DNA from: Alphaproteobacteria bacterium
GTDB lineage: Bacteria > Myxococcota_A > UBA796 > UBA2385
DNA length: 64,000 nt
Reading direction: 5' to 3'
NCBI GenBank assembly: GCA_020632755.1
Contig: JACKEY010000005.1
Coordinates: 620,001-684,000 of the forward strand
Shown here one piece after another: positions 16,493-25,495 of this stretch (position 1 is the stretch's first letter; each line of letters begins with the position of its first letter). A program made the translations under genes and the position numbers. The notes under the pieces are model-generated. The model was not told the origin of the DNA and searched no databases. It saw nothing but the letters and a program-made list of their open reading frames with translations.

Positions 16493-17935
16493 CTACCGGG
16501 CGGCCCGCTGCTGCACGGCGGTGCCGACCAGGGCCGCCACCTCGTCGGGGTCCTTGGGCGCGCCGGCGGTGAGCACGTCGGGGTCGCCGTCGGTGCAGAG
16601 CACGTCGTCTTCGATGCGGATGCCGATGCCGCGCCAGGCGGGGCCGACCGACTCGTCGTCCTCGGCGATGTAGACGCCGGGCTCGATGGTGGTGACCATG
16701 CCGGGCTGCAGCGGGCGGCTCTCGCCGTCGGCCACGTAGGCGCCGACGTCGTGCACGTCGATGCCCAGCCAGTGGCCGGTGCCGTGCATGTAGAAGCGCT
16801 TGAAGCGCTCGGTCTCGATCAGCCGGTCGACGACGGCGGCGGCGCCAGCGTCGTCCGCGAGCTCCTCGGGCGGGTCTTCGTCACGGCCCTGGGCCCACTC
16901 GAGCTCGGCCTCGCGGTCGTAGGCCAGCAGGCCGAGCGACACGAAGCCTTCGGTCAGGATGCGGACCGCCGCGTCGTGGATGGCCTTGGTGCTGTTCCCG
17001 GGGCGCACGAGGTCGATGCAGGCCAGCTCGGCCCGCAGCACCAGCTCGTAGAGCGCCCGCTGTTCCGGCGTGTAGCGCCCCGACACGGGCCAGGTGCGGG
17101 TCACGTCGGCCGTGTAGAAGTCGTACTCGCAGCCGGCATCCACGCAGACCAGGGTGTCGGGCCGCAGATCGTCGCGGTTCTCGATGTAGTGCAGGATCGT
17201 GGCGTTGGCGCCGCCGCCGACGATGGTCGTGTAGCCGGGACCGTTGCCGCCGTTGCTGCGGAAGGTGCGCTCGATCTCGGCCTCGAGCGCGTACTCGGGC
17301 ACACCCGGGGCGGTCATGGCCATGGCGTTGACGTGGGCCTGGACGGTGATGTCGGCGGCCTTCCGCATCAGGGCGAGCTCGGGCTCGCTCTTGAACAACC
17401 GCAGCTCGTGCAGCAGGCGCGCCGGGTCGATGAAGGCGTCGGGCACCGACAGGCCGCTGCGCCGCGCCTTGCGGCGGGCCGCCCGGATGGCGGCGGTGAC
17501 CAGCACGTCGTGCTCGGCGGACCGGGCGATGGCGTAGTGCAGCTCCGAGAAGCCCATCAGCAGGTCGGGCAGGCGCGTGGCGAGCTCGTCCCAGGCGAAC
17601 GCGGCGTCCGCGCCGAAGGCCGACACCGCGCCTTCCGGACCCGGGCGGCGGCCCTCCCAGGTCTCGCGCTCGGGGTTGCGGTCCTGGACGAACATGACGA
17701 AGGGCTCGTCGTGGCCCTTGCGGAGCAGCACGGCCGCCTGGGGCTGCTCCCAGCCCGTCAGGTACCAGAGGTCGCTGTCCTGCCGGTAGCGGAACTCGGT
17801 GTCGTTGGAGCGCGTGGCCATCGGGCTGGCGATCAGCAGGACCGCGGCGCCGTCGGGCAGGGCGTCGAGCAGCCGGGCCCGATGGGTCGCGTGCAGCTCG
17901 GGGTGGCGGGGTCGGAGCTCGGCGGGCGTGGCCAT
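16493..17935 (-). CDS. pepP: Xaa-Pro aminopeptidase, M24B family
   Basis: A 480-residue metallopeptidase that removes an N-terminal residue preceding proline. ATG 17935 has AGGAGG about 6 bases upstream. The N-terminal creatinase-like domain carries SNDTEFRYRQDSDLWYLTGW. The C-terminal pita-bread domain shows the two-metal ligands: VDAGCEYDFYTADVTRTWP (two Asp), HGTGHWLGIDVHD (His), TTIEPGVYI (Glu) and GIGIRIEDDVL (Glu). The length matches proteobacterial PepP. An acidic insert of about 25 residues (WAQGRDEDPPEELADDAGA) separates the metal-ligand blocks. The gene is convergent with the PP2C-cNMP gene and divergent from the FAD oxidoreductase. Confidence 0.94.
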   Translation of the reverse strand: MATPAELRPRHPELHATHRARLLDALPDGAAVLLIASPMATRSNDTEFRYRQDSDLWYLTGWEQPQAAVLLRKGHDEPFVMFVQDRNPERETWEGRRPGPEGAVSAFGADAAFAWDELATRLPDLLMGFSELHYAIARSAEHDVLVTAAIRAARRKARRSGLSVPDAFIDPARLLHELRLFKSEPELALMRKAADITVQAHVNAMAMTAPGVPEYALEAEIERTFRSNGGNGPGYTTIVGGGANATILHYIENRDDLRPDTLVCVDAGCEYDFYTADVTRTWPVSGRYTPEQRALYELVLRAELACIDLVRPGNSTKAIHDAAVRILTEGFVSLGLLAYDREAELEWAQGRDEDPPEELADDAGAAAVVDRLIETERFKRFYMHGTGHWLGIDVHDVGAYVADGESRPLQPGMVTTIEPGVYIAEDDESVGPAWRGIGIRIEDDVLCTDGDPDVLTAGAPKDPDEVAALVGTAVQQRAAR

Positions 17936-18123
17936 GCGGCCTCCTCTCGAAGGGGGAGCAGAGGATCGATCTACCCCGCTGCGGGAGCGGCGGTGGGGCC
18001 GTGCCCGCTCGCCCTCGCTCCTCACTGGAGGCCGCGTGGGCGGACCACTCGGCGCTCGACGGGACGCCGGGTGCTTCCCGCCTTCGACGGTGGTAGAAGA
18101 CTGCGGAACCAGGACCTTCGATC

Positions 18124-19518
18124 ATGAGCAGCACGCCTCCTCCCCCCGCCAACGTCCTCGAGGGCAAGGTCGTCGTCGTCGGCGCCGGCGTCGCCGGCCT
18201 GGTGACCGCCCACCTGCTGGCCGAAGCCGGGGCGGACGTCACCGTCATCGAGAAGATGGACGTCCCGGGCGGCCTGGCCCGCTCCTACGTCTACGACGAC
18301 CAGTACGTGTTCGACTGCGGCCCCCACCGCTTCGACACCACGAACCCCAACGTCGACGCCTACCTCAAGCGCGTGCTGGCCGCGGGCGGCACCTTCTTCC
18401 CGCGCAAGTCCGAGGTCTTCTTCGAGGGCAAGTACTACGCCTGGCCGATCAAGCCGCAGAACCTGCTGCAGCTGCCCAAGGGCCTGGCCGCCAAGGCCTT
18501 CGTCGATCTCGCGATCAACGACCTGAAGGACTACGGCAGCGACACCTTCGAGAACTACATCCTGCGGCAGTACGGGCCGACGCTCTACGAGCACTTCTTC
18601 CTCGGCTACAGCCAGAAGTTCCTGGGCATCCACCCCCGCGAGACCCACAGCGACTGGGCGAAGGTCGGCATCAACCGGGCCATCCTCGACGACAAGGCCC
18701 AGATGCAGAACCTGTTCCAGCTGCTCAAGAGCACGCTGCTGCAGTTCGACAAGAAGCCCCAGCACTTCCTGTACCCGACCCACGGCATGTACGAGGCCTG
18801 GGAAGCCGTCAGCCGGCTGTTCCAGCAGCACGGCGGCCGGCTCATCCTGGACACCCCCGCCCGGATGGAGGGCGGCAACGGCCGCGTCGACGCCGTGTGG
18901 GCCGGCGACGAGCGCATCGAGGCCGACACCGTCATCTGGACGGCGCCCATCACCCTGGCCTGCAAGCAGCTCGGGCTCACCGTTCCGCGGCTGACCTACC
19001 TGGGGCTGCTGCTCTACAACGTGATGGTCGAAGAGGGCTGCCCTCGCGACTACCAGTGGTGCTACTACGGCGCCCGGGACCTGCTGATCAACCGGGTGAG
19101 CATCCCGCGCTTCTTCTCGCCCGAGACCGCCCCTCCAGGGACCACCGGCTACTGCTGCGAGGTCACCTGCATGGAAGGTGACGAGCGCTGGACCCACGCC
19201 GAGCGGCTGATCGACTGGGTGGTCGACGACCTGGTCAAGGTCGGGCTGGTCAGCAGCCGCCGCAAGGTCGGCGACGTGCGCGTCGAGCGCCTGCCCGACA
19301 GCTACCCGGTCTACCACCAGCGCTACCCCGGCGAGCTCGACCAGGCGCGGCGGTCGCTGGCCGGGTTCAGCAACCTGCACCTGGCGGGGCGCACCGGACT
19401 GTTCTGGTACAACAACATGGACCACAGCATGGAGAACGCCATGCAGCTTTCCAGCCGCCTGCTGCGCGAAGCCGGCGTGGCCGAAGCGCGCGAAGCATCG
19501 CTGGCCCAGGGCGCCTGA
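18124..19518 (+). CDS. FAD-dependent oxidoreductase, UGM/protoporphyrinogen-oxidase-like
   Basis: A 464-residue flavoprotein. A Rossmann dinucleotide-binding motif opens it (VVVVGAGVAGLVTAHLLAEA, ending in the VIEKMD acid), followed by the family block GGLARSYVYDDQYVFDCGPH. The C-terminal FAD segment NLHLAGRTGLFWYNNMDHSM is present. This combination is seen in amine-oxidase/UDP-galactopyranose-mutase-like proteins often found in polysaccharide gene sets. Residues such as PHRFDTTNPNV replace the GGHRFF of better-known members. The substrate cannot be read from sequence. The gene stands alone, 188 bp after the divergent pepP start and 11 bp before the stop of the convergent HD-GYP-like gene. 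Confidence 0.85.
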   Translation: MSSTPPPPANVLEGKVVVVGAGVAGLVTAHLLAEAGADVTVIEKMDVPGGLARSYVYDDQYVFDCGPHRFDTTNPNVDAYLKRVLAAGGTFFPRKSEVFFEGKYYAWPIKPQNLLQLPKGLAAKAFVDLAINDLKDYGSDTFENYILRQYGPTLYEHFFLGYSQKFLGIHPRETHSDWAKVGINRAILDDKAQMQNLFQLLKSTLLQFDKKPQHFLYPTHGMYEAWEAVSRLFQQHGGRLILDTPARMEGGNGRVDAVWAGDERIEADTVIWTAPITLACKQLGLTVPRLTYLGLLLYNVMVEEGCPRDYQWCYYGARDLLINRVSIPRFFSPETAPPGTTGYCCEVTCMEGDERWTHAERLIDWVVDDLVKVGLVSSRRKVGDVRVERLPDSYPVYHQRYPGELDQARRSLAGFSNLHLAGRTGLFWYNNMDHSMENAMQLSSRLLREAGVAEAREASLAQGA

Positions 19519-19529
19519 ACGCCGGGTGA

Positions 19530-21008
19530 TCAGCCCGGGCGGCGCGTGGCCCGCAGGACCCGGGCCACGGTGCCTTGTCGGGCGAGGTCGATGGTGATCG
19601 GCTGCGGGGGCGGCATGCCGTCCGGGCCCTGGACGACCTCGCAGAGCGGCAAGGCGAAGGCGCCGGGGTAGCGCACGGTCGACATCGACCGCACGACCTG
19701 GCGGTCCTCGAGCTCGAGCACCGTGCCCGGCGGGTAGGCGCCGAGCGTGTTGATCATCAGCTGGAGGAGGGTCGGATCGTAGCGGATGCCGGCCCACGCC
19801 TTCATCCGCGCGAGGGCTTCCGGGGGCGGGAAGCCTGCCCCCCGGGCACGGATCAGGTTGTCGTAGTCCTCGGCCAGCCGGACGATGCGTCCGTAGAGCT
19901 GCGGCACGCCACGATGATCCTCGAGGTCCCGGTGGTGCTCGAAGGTCGCCAGGGCCCGGCGCAGCTTGCCCGGCGAGAAGCCCCGGGCCTTGAGCAGCAG
20001 CCGCGCGCCCGCGCTTCCGTGCCGGGCGAAGGGCGGTGCGAAGCCCCGGGAGCGCACGGCTCCGTCGTCGCCCATGATGACGCCTTCGCGCACGGCGTAG
20101 CCGACATCGTGGAACATCGCGGCGACGCCCAGCTCTTCGAGCTGTTCTTCGTTCAGGCCCAGCGCCCGGCCCACGATCAGGCAGACATGCGTGACCCGGC
20201 GCACGTGGGCGGTGTAGGCCTGGCCGACCGGGAGCTCCTCGCTGTAGACCAGCACGCCCGGACCGGAGTGCTTCACCAGCTCGGCCACGATGCGGCGGAC
20301 CTGTGCGACCGGTGGCATGCGGTTGCTGCCCAGGTTGTCCCAGCAGACCTGGATGATGGCGCTGGCCCGCTCGTCCAGCTCGATCAGGTCTCCCGCGGCC
20401 TGCTCCGACTCCGGCACGGCCGGCTCGCGCTCGCTGCTCATCTTGTAGCGGAACTCGCCGTGCAGCTCGATGGCGCCCAGGCCACGGCCGGCCAGCACGC
20501 GGGCCATCGCGCGACGCGGATCCCCGGCGGACGGCGGCAGGGACAGCGCGTCGACGAGCATCCGCAGCTGGATCGGCGTGCAGCGCTCGTGGAAGGACAG
20601 GCCCCCCAGCCCGTGCCGGGCCAGGTGCCGCTCCAGCCGCGCCCCCATGTCCTTGCTGCCGTCGGGCCGCACGCGGATGTCGTTGACGTAGACCTCGTCC
20701 TCGACCACGACCAGCTGGACCACCCCCACCCGATCGACCAGCCGGCGCAGGGACACTCCGAGGTCGACGACCGGTCGCTCGAAGGCGGCGTTCCCGACGT
20801 CGTGCGTGCGGGTCATGCGCAGCAGGGCCACCAGCGCCTGCGCCAGTCGGGCGCCGTCGTTGCGCACGACCGTCTCGAGATCGTCTTGGACACCGGCGCC
20901 GACACGCTGCTGGGCGCGCTCCAGCAGGCGGATCGCCTCGGCGACCTCGGGCACGATCGACCGATCGGTGAGCGGTCCGTCGGGATCGGGCGGCTGCGCG
21001 TCGGTCAT
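19530..21008 (-). CDS. HD-GYP-like phosphohydrolase-domain protein with altered GYP motif
   Basis: A 492-residue protein. ATG 21008 follows GGGAGGAGGG and overlaps the stop of the upstream HEAT-repeat gene (ATGA). Residues about 55-160 are an N-terminal module also seen in that neighbour. Residues about 210-460 form an HD domain of the HD-GYP kind: His268, FHDVGY (His300, Asp301), ARHGSAGARLLL (His330), EHHRD (His358, His359), AEDYDNLIRAR, then IRYDPTLLQLM. The metal ligands are kept, but the usual HHERxDGxGYP reads HHRDLEDHRGVP, so the GYP triplet and preceding Glu are lost. Cyclic-di-GMP hydrolysis is therefore doubtful; signalling or another phosphohydrolase role is possible. Confidence 0.86.
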   Translation of the reverse strand: MTDAQPPDPDGPLTDRSIVPEVAEAIRLLERAQQRVGAGVQDDLETVVRNDGARLAQALVALLRMTRTHDVGNAAFERPVVDLGVSLRRLVDRVGVVQLVVVEDEVYVNDIRVRPDGSKDMGARLERHLARHGLGGLSFHERCTPIQLRMLVDALSLPPSAGDPRRAMARVLAGRGLGAIELHGEFRYKMSSEREPAVPESEQAAGDLIELDERASAIIQVCWDNLGSNRMPPVAQVRRIVAELVKHSGPGVLVYSEELPVGQAYTAHVRRVTHVCLIVGRALGLNEEQLEELGVAAMFHDVGYAVREGVIMGDDGAVRSRGFAPPFARHGSAGARLLLKARGFSPGKLRRALATFEHHRDLEDHRGVPQLYGRIVRLAEDYDNLIRARGAGFPPPEALARMKAWAGIRYDPTLLQLMINTLGAYPPGTVLELEDRQVVRSMSTVRYPGAFALPLCEVVQGPDGMPPPQPITIDLARQGTVARVLRATRRPG

Positions 21009-22681
21009 GCGCCCTCCTCCCGGAGCAGCGCCTGGCAGGCGCTGCGCACCGGCTCGGGCCGTGAGTTGGCGAGCCAGCGGACCAGCCGGCCGTGCTGCCG
21101 GAGGTCGAGGGTCGCCAGGGCCGTCACGGCGGCGATCTCGACCGGTGCAGGAGGAGGCACGTGGAACAGGCGCCGCCACCAGCTCCGCGGCCGCAGCCGC
21201 TCCTCGAGCTCGTGCGCGAGCTCGGCGTCCGCGACCCGCCCGAGGGCACGGCCGACCGCCTCGGCATCGCCGAGCGCCGCGGCTGCGTCCAGCCGCTCGT
21301 AGGCCCCGCGCAGCACGGGCAGGCTGGCGGGCGCGCCGAGCCGGCCGAGGGTCTCGAGGGCCGCCCTGCGCACGGCCGGGTGGTCGTGGTCGACCAGCAC
21401 CTCGAGCTCCGGACCGATGTCGGCGACGGGTTCGGACTCCGAGATGATCCGTGCGGCCAGCTCGCTCCGCTCGGCATCCACCGTGGCCCGGGCCAGCGCG
21501 ATCCCCACCCGCAGTGGCGCGACCGCTCCCCGGCGCAGCAAGGCGACGGCGATGCGCTCGGCGGCGCCCGGGGCGAGCTCGGGCATCAGCTCCAGCAGTG
21601 CCGTCCCGTGACTGCCCGCCCAGGTCCCCAGCAGGTCGCAGAGCACCCGCTGGCGGATGGCGTCGTCCTGGCTGCGCACGGCACGCACGACATGGTCGAG
21701 GTGCTCGCCCGGCAGCGCGTCCAGCATGCCCCGGATCTCGGCCATCGGCGGCGACCGCGGGCTCAGCGCGAGCTGGAGCAGGGCGTCGAGCACCTCTGGC
21801 CCTGCGAAGCCGGCCAGGACGTCGTCGGCGCCGTCGACCCCCGCTGCCTGCAGCGGCATCAGCAGCTCGAGCATCCGGGTGACGGCCCGCATGTACCCCT
21901 CGGACAGCAGGAAGTCGCGGAGCTCGGCGAACACGTGGGCGGCGTCCGAGACATCGAAGGGATCGGCGGGATCGAGGATGGCGGCGACGACCTCCTCGAC
22001 CAGGCGGAGCCCTACCCGCGGCAGCATCGCGTCTTCGGCTTCGTCGAGGAGCGCCTCGACGCGATCGCGGGTCAAGCCGCGATGCACCAGGCGCACCGGC
22101 TCGAGGAGGGGCGGGATGGGCAGGTCCCACTCCGCTGGCACGACCATGTGGACCGGCACGGCGGGCTCGGCTCCGGGCGCGGCAGAGCCCATCGCCGTCA
22201 TGGTCTCGGCCTGGACGATGCCGTCCACCGCTTCGACCTTGATGCTGGGGAGGTCGTCGCGGGACAGGCGGGTGACCAGGTCGGAGTCGGTGGCCACGAC
22301 ACCGGGCGCCGAGATGCCGACGATCTCCACGAGCAGGATGAGCTCCCGCCACGTCGCGTCCTGGTCGATGATCAGCCGGCGGGCGCCGTCCCGGAACAGC
22401 CGGAAGGCAAGCGAGCGCTCCCGCTCCCGCTCGACGTACACGACGCGCCCCTCGTGCACGAGCTCGAAGGGATGCACCTCGATCTCGAGGCCGCGGTGGT
22501 GCGCCAGCGCTGCGAGCATGTCCCGGCGGTACTGCTCGATGAACCGCACCATGGCCTGGTTCCGCAGATCGTAGAGCCCCAGGCTGCGCACCAGCCGCGC
22601 CAGGCTGCCCACCGCGCGGGCGGCGGGATCCTGGCTTCCGTCGCCCCGAGGGCGACGTTCCTGGGGGGTCATCGTCGACAT
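21005..22681 (-). CDS. HEAT-repeat protein with N-terminal module shared with the HD-GYP-like neighbour
   Basis: A 558-residue cytoplasmic protein, no signal peptide or membrane segment. Residues about 25-120 match the N-terminal module of the next gene: a helix LARLVRSLGLYDLRNQAMVRF, a strand pair around EVHPFELVHEGRVVY, then a helix FRLFRDGARRL. From about 220 on it is helical with HEAT-like units, for example ELEVLVDHDHPAVRRAALETLGRLG and VRAVRSQDDAIRQRVLCDLLG. HEAT repeats form scaffolds for protein binding. It overlaps the HD-GYP-like gene by four bases, so the two are translated together and probably form one complex. The start could also be the ATG at 22672; no clear ribosome-binding site separates them. 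Confidence 0.85.
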   Translation of the reverse strand: MSTMTPQERRPRGDGSQDPAARAVGSLARLVRSLGLYDLRNQAMVRFIEQYRRDMLAALAHHRGLEIEVHPFELVHEGRVVYVERERERSLAFRLFRDGARRLIIDQDATWRELILLVEIVGISAPGVVATDSDLVTRLSRDDLPSIKVEAVDGIVQAETMTAMGSAAPGAEPAVPVHMVVPAEWDLPIPPLLEPVRLVHRGLTRDRVEALLDEAEDAMLPRVGLRLVEEVVAAILDPADPFDVSDAAHVFAELRDFLLSEGYMRAVTRMLELLMPLQAAGVDGADDVLAGFAGPEVLDALLQLALSPRSPPMAEIRGMLDALPGEHLDHVVRAVRSQDDAIRQRVLCDLLGTWAGSHGTALLELMPELAPGAAERIAVALLRRGAVAPLRVGIALARATVDAERSELAARIISESEPVADIGPELEVLVDHDHPAVRRAALETLGRLGAPASLPVLRGAYERLDAAAALGDAEAVGRALGRVADAELAHELEERLRPRSWWRRLFHVPPPAPVEIAAVTALATLDLRQHGRLVRWLANSRPEPVRSACQALLREEGA

Positions 22682-22720
22682 GGGCGCGACGGTATCACCG
22701 CAGCCCTTGCCGCTGCGGCG

Positions 22721-23521
22721 TCAGCGCAGTTGCGGTCGGCCCCCCGGGGTGGGCGGCGCGCCGTCGCAGAGGCGCGCCCAGGCCCGCTGGGCCGCTTCAT
22801 CGACCTCCGGCTCCCAGCTGGGGAGACCCATGGCCGCGATGCGCTCCGGTTCCCGCGGCCCGCGGCAGGCGGTCCCCAGCAGCGCCCCGTCCGTCGGCAC
22901 TCCCTGCGGGCCTCCCGGGCGCAGCACCGCGCTGCGGTAGGCGGCCGCACACAGCTCGACGCTGGCGGTTCCGCATCGGGCCGCCGACAGCGGTCCCTGC
23001 CCGATGCGCTCGGCCAGGGCCGACGCCAGGAAGCCCTGGGCCTCGATCGGACCCAGGCGGGGTCCGAACCACGCCGTGCCGAGCGCTTCGAGATCGGCCA
23101 GTGCCTCGGACTCCTCCCCAACGGGCAGGTCGGCGACGCGCTCCTGCGCCCTGCGGCCGAAGGCGTGGGACGCACAGCGCTGGGCCCAGCCACCCGCCCG
23201 GTCGCAGAGCCGCCGGCCTTCTTCTCCCTGGGCCGCGATGGTGTCCGCGAGCTCGAAGAAGCACTCGTCGCGCCAGGGGCCGGCGTCGAGGCCGTCGCAG
23301 GTCGCCTCGGCTGCGGCGAGATCGCCGGCCATCGCCTGCTCGGCTGCGGCGAAGGCCCGGCACTCGGCGGCCAGGTCGCCGCGCCCGATGCCGTCGCAGG
23401 CGCCGGGATCGGCAGCGCCGACGGCCGCGACATAGGCCCGGGCGTCCCGGCCCGCGTCGTCCCCGTCCCCCTGCAGGGCGCAGGCCCACAGGGTCAGGCC
23501 GAGCCAGGACAGCCCCGGCAC
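22721..23521 (-). CDS. Secreted cysteine-rich protein, unknown function
   Basis: A 266-residue protein starting at a GTG directly after the stop codon of the upstream outer-membrane protein gene. The N-terminus MPGLSWLGLTLWACALQG is a secretion signal with a possible lipidated Cys14, although the Trp at -2 is unusual for a lipobox. The body is Ala-rich and helical with about a dozen cysteines in a repeating layout: AECRAF, ATCDGL, RDECFFELA, RLCDRAG, QRCASHAF, CGTASVELC. The pattern suggests disulfide-linked short helical repeats in the periplasm. I do not recognise the family. Adjacent, same-strand position behind a barrel protein suggests joint expression and an envelope role. Confidence 0.75.
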   Translation of the reverse strand: MPGLSWLGLTLWACALQGDGDDAGRDARAYVAAVGAADPGACDGIGRGDLAAECRAFAAAEQAMAGDLAAAEATCDGLDAGPWRDECFFELADTIAAQGEEGRRLCDRAGGWAQRCASHAFGRRAQERVADLPVGEESEALADLEALGTAWFGPRLGPIEAQGFLASALAERIGQGPLSAARCGTASVELCAAAYRSAVLRPGGPQGVPTDGALLGTACRGPREPERIAAMGLPSWEPEVDEAAQRAWARLCDGAPPTPGGRPQLR

Positions 23522-24490
23522 CTAGAACGACAGCTTGAGGGCGACGTGGTGGTAGTGACGGAGCTTGTCGTCCTCCCAGCCGGCAGGCGGTGCGTCGGCG
23601 TGGCCCACGACGAACTCGGCGGCGTAGTCCAGCGCCACGTTCTCGCTGTGCACGCCCAGCCCGGCCGTCGCCAGGTCGGACGCCCGCTCGGCGTCGCGGC
23701 GGAAGCCGCCGCGCAGCGACACCACATCGGCCAGGACGCCCTCGGCGCCTGCTCCGAAGCCGATGTCGACGGGCCCGTCGAAGGCGCCGGTGACCAGGTC
23801 GAGCTGTCCGAACAGGCCGAACACCGGGACCGGGCGATAGCCGGCGCCGATGCCGAAGGTGAGCGGGTCGTCGTCGGAGCCCGGCGTCAGCAGGTTGTCG
23901 GCCGTGACCGAGCCGACCAGCTGGCGCTCGACGCCCGCCGCGCCCGCCACCGAGAAGCTGCCGTTCAGCCAGGAGCGCTTGTCTGCGAACCGCGCTTCGG
24001 ACTGGAGCCACGAGACGCCCAGCGCCACGCCGATCCGCCGGTCCACGAAGCTGGTGCCGATGGTGCCCGCCAGGCGGGTGGACGCCTTCTCGTTGCTCAG
24101 GTCCTCGTCCGGCAGGACCCAGCCCGGCAGCTCTTCGTCGCTGCTCTGCGGCACGCTGTGGTCGTAGTGGTAGGCCAGCCCGAGGGTGACCGGGCCCGTG
24201 TTGCTGTCGACCGCGTAGGCGCGCACCCCGATGCGCTTGTCGGGCCCGAACAGCACGCCGCCCTGCAGCTGGTACCGCGGCACCAGGGGCAGCAGGGCCG
24301 GGGCGACGACGATCGACGCCAGGCCATCGACGTCGGCGCGGGCGGTCCCGCCCTGGGCGACGGTGTCGGGCGAGGCCGCCTGGGACGACGCGGCGGCTGC
24401 GCCGGCGTGCAGGGCCCCGAGCAGGAGGAGACCGCCCGGGACGACGGAGCGTGCCGTGGAGCGGCCGCGACGAAGGGGGACTGGCGCCAT
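23522..24490 (-). CDS. Outer-membrane beta-barrel protein, unknown function
   Basis: A 322-residue protein from ATG 24490. The first 35 or so residues form a signal peptide with a basic start (PLRRGRSTARS), a hydrophobic core (VVPGGLLLLGALHAG) and AAAS cleavage area. The rest is a run of alternating hydrophobic and polar strands with tight turns, for example LGLAYHYDHSVPQS, RRIGVALGVSWLQS, VPVFGLFGQLDLVTG and NVALDYAAEFVVGH, and it ends in HHVALKLSF. The terminal Phe after an alternating strand is the beta-signal recognised by the BAM machinery. Function cannot be inferred. The secreted Cys-rich gene follows without a gap, and galU lies divergently 132 bp away. Confidence 0.82.
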   Translation of the reverse strand: MAPVPLRRGRSTARSVVPGGLLLLGALHAGAAAASSQAASPDTVAQGGTARADVDGLASIVVAPALLPLVPRYQLQGGVLFGPDKRIGVRAYAVDSNTGPVTLGLAYHYDHSVPQSSDEELPGWVLPDEDLSNEKASTRLAGTIGTSFVDRRIGVALGVSWLQSEARFADKRSWLNGSFSVAGAAGVERQLVGSVTADNLLTPGSDDDPLTFGIGAGYRPVPVFGLFGQLDLVTGAFDGPVDIGFGAGAEGVLADVVSLRGGFRRDAERASDLATAGLGVHSENVALDYAAEFVVGHADAPPAGWEDDKLRHYHHVALKLSF

Positions 24491-24622
24491 GGGCTTCCCG
24501 GTCGGAGGACGGTGCCGGGAAGGACGCTCTCCCGGTACGGAGGCCTCGGTTAAAGCGGGGGTCGAGCAACAGCAACCCGCACCGCACCCGCTGCCGTCCC
24601 CTCCCCTCCCGCCGGAGCCGTC

Positions 24623-25495
24623 GTGTCCCCAGCCGCTCGCCCCGTGAAGACCGCCGTCCTGCCCGTCGCCGGCCTCGGAACCCGCTTCCTGCCGGTGACC
24701 AAGTCGGTCCCCAAGGAGATGCTGCCGCTCGTGGATCGGCCCTGCATCGAGTACGCCGTGGCCGAAGCGGTCGCCGCCGGCGTCGAGCGGGTCGTGATGG
24801 TGGTCTCCCGCGGCAAGGAAGCCCTCGCCGACTACTTCGACCGCAACCCCCTCCTCGAGCAGCACCTCGAAGAGAAGGGCAAGGAGGAACAGCTCGCCCT
24901 CGTCCGCTCGCTCTCCGACATGTGCGACGTGGTCACCATCCGCCAGGGCGAGGCGCTGGGCCTCGGCCATGCCGTCCTGACCGCCCGCCCCGGCGTCGGC
25001 GACCAGCCCTTCGCCGTGCTGCTGGCCGACGACGTCGTCGATGCCGAGCGGCCGGCCATCGGGCAGCTCATCGACGCCTGGGAGCCCGGTCGCGCCGTCG
25101 TCGCGCTGATGGAGGTCCCCCGCGCCGAGACCCGCAAGTACGGCGTCTGCGCCGGCGAGTGGCTGTCCCCCGACCGCATGTCCGTGTCCGCGATGGTCGA
25201 GAAGCCCGACCCCGCGGATGCGCCCAGCAACCACGCCATCGTCGGCCGCTACGTGCTGCCGCCCGACATCTTCGAGATCCTGCGCCGCACGCCGCGTGGC
25301 CGGGGCGGAGAGATCCAGCTCACCGACGCGCTGGCGGCCCTGGCGGTGCAGGGCCGCGTGACCGGCAAGGTCTTCGAGGGGCAGCGGTTCGACACCGGCA
25401 ACGTCCTGGGCTGGCTCGACGCCACCCTGCACTTCGCCCGCAAGCGGCCCGACCTCGCCGGTCCTCTTGCGGAGATCATCGCCCGCCACTCGTGA
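24623..25495 (+). CDS. galU: UTP-glucose-1-phosphate uridylyltransferase
   Basis: A 290-residue enzyme making UDP-glucose from UTP and glucose 1-phosphate for envelope polysaccharides. It has the nucleotidyltransferase signature GLGTRFLPVTKSVPKEMLP, then VDRPCIEYAVAEAVAAG, GEALGLGHAVLTA, LLADDVVDA (the metal-binding Asp pair), MVEKP and GEIQLTDAL, in the GalU order and length. The GTG at 24623 is used here; a GTG at 24644 would start right at the first strand and is an alternative. Its stop overlaps the priA start (GTGA). The pairing of galU with priA has no obvious biochemical reason. Confidence 0.95.
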   Translation: MSPAARPVKTAVLPVAGLGTRFLPVTKSVPKEMLPLVDRPCIEYAVAEAVAAGVERVVMVVSRGKEALADYFDRNPLLEQHLEEKGKEEQLALVRSLSDMCDVVTIRQGEALGLGHAVLTARPGVGDQPFAVLLADDVVDAERPAIGQLIDAWEPGRAVVALMEVPRAETRKYGVCAGEWLSPDRMSVSAMVEKPDPADAPSNHAIVGRYVLPPDIFEILRRTPRGRGGEIQLTDALAALAVQGRVTGKVFEGQRFDTGNVLGWLDATLHFARKRPDLAGPLAEIIARHS

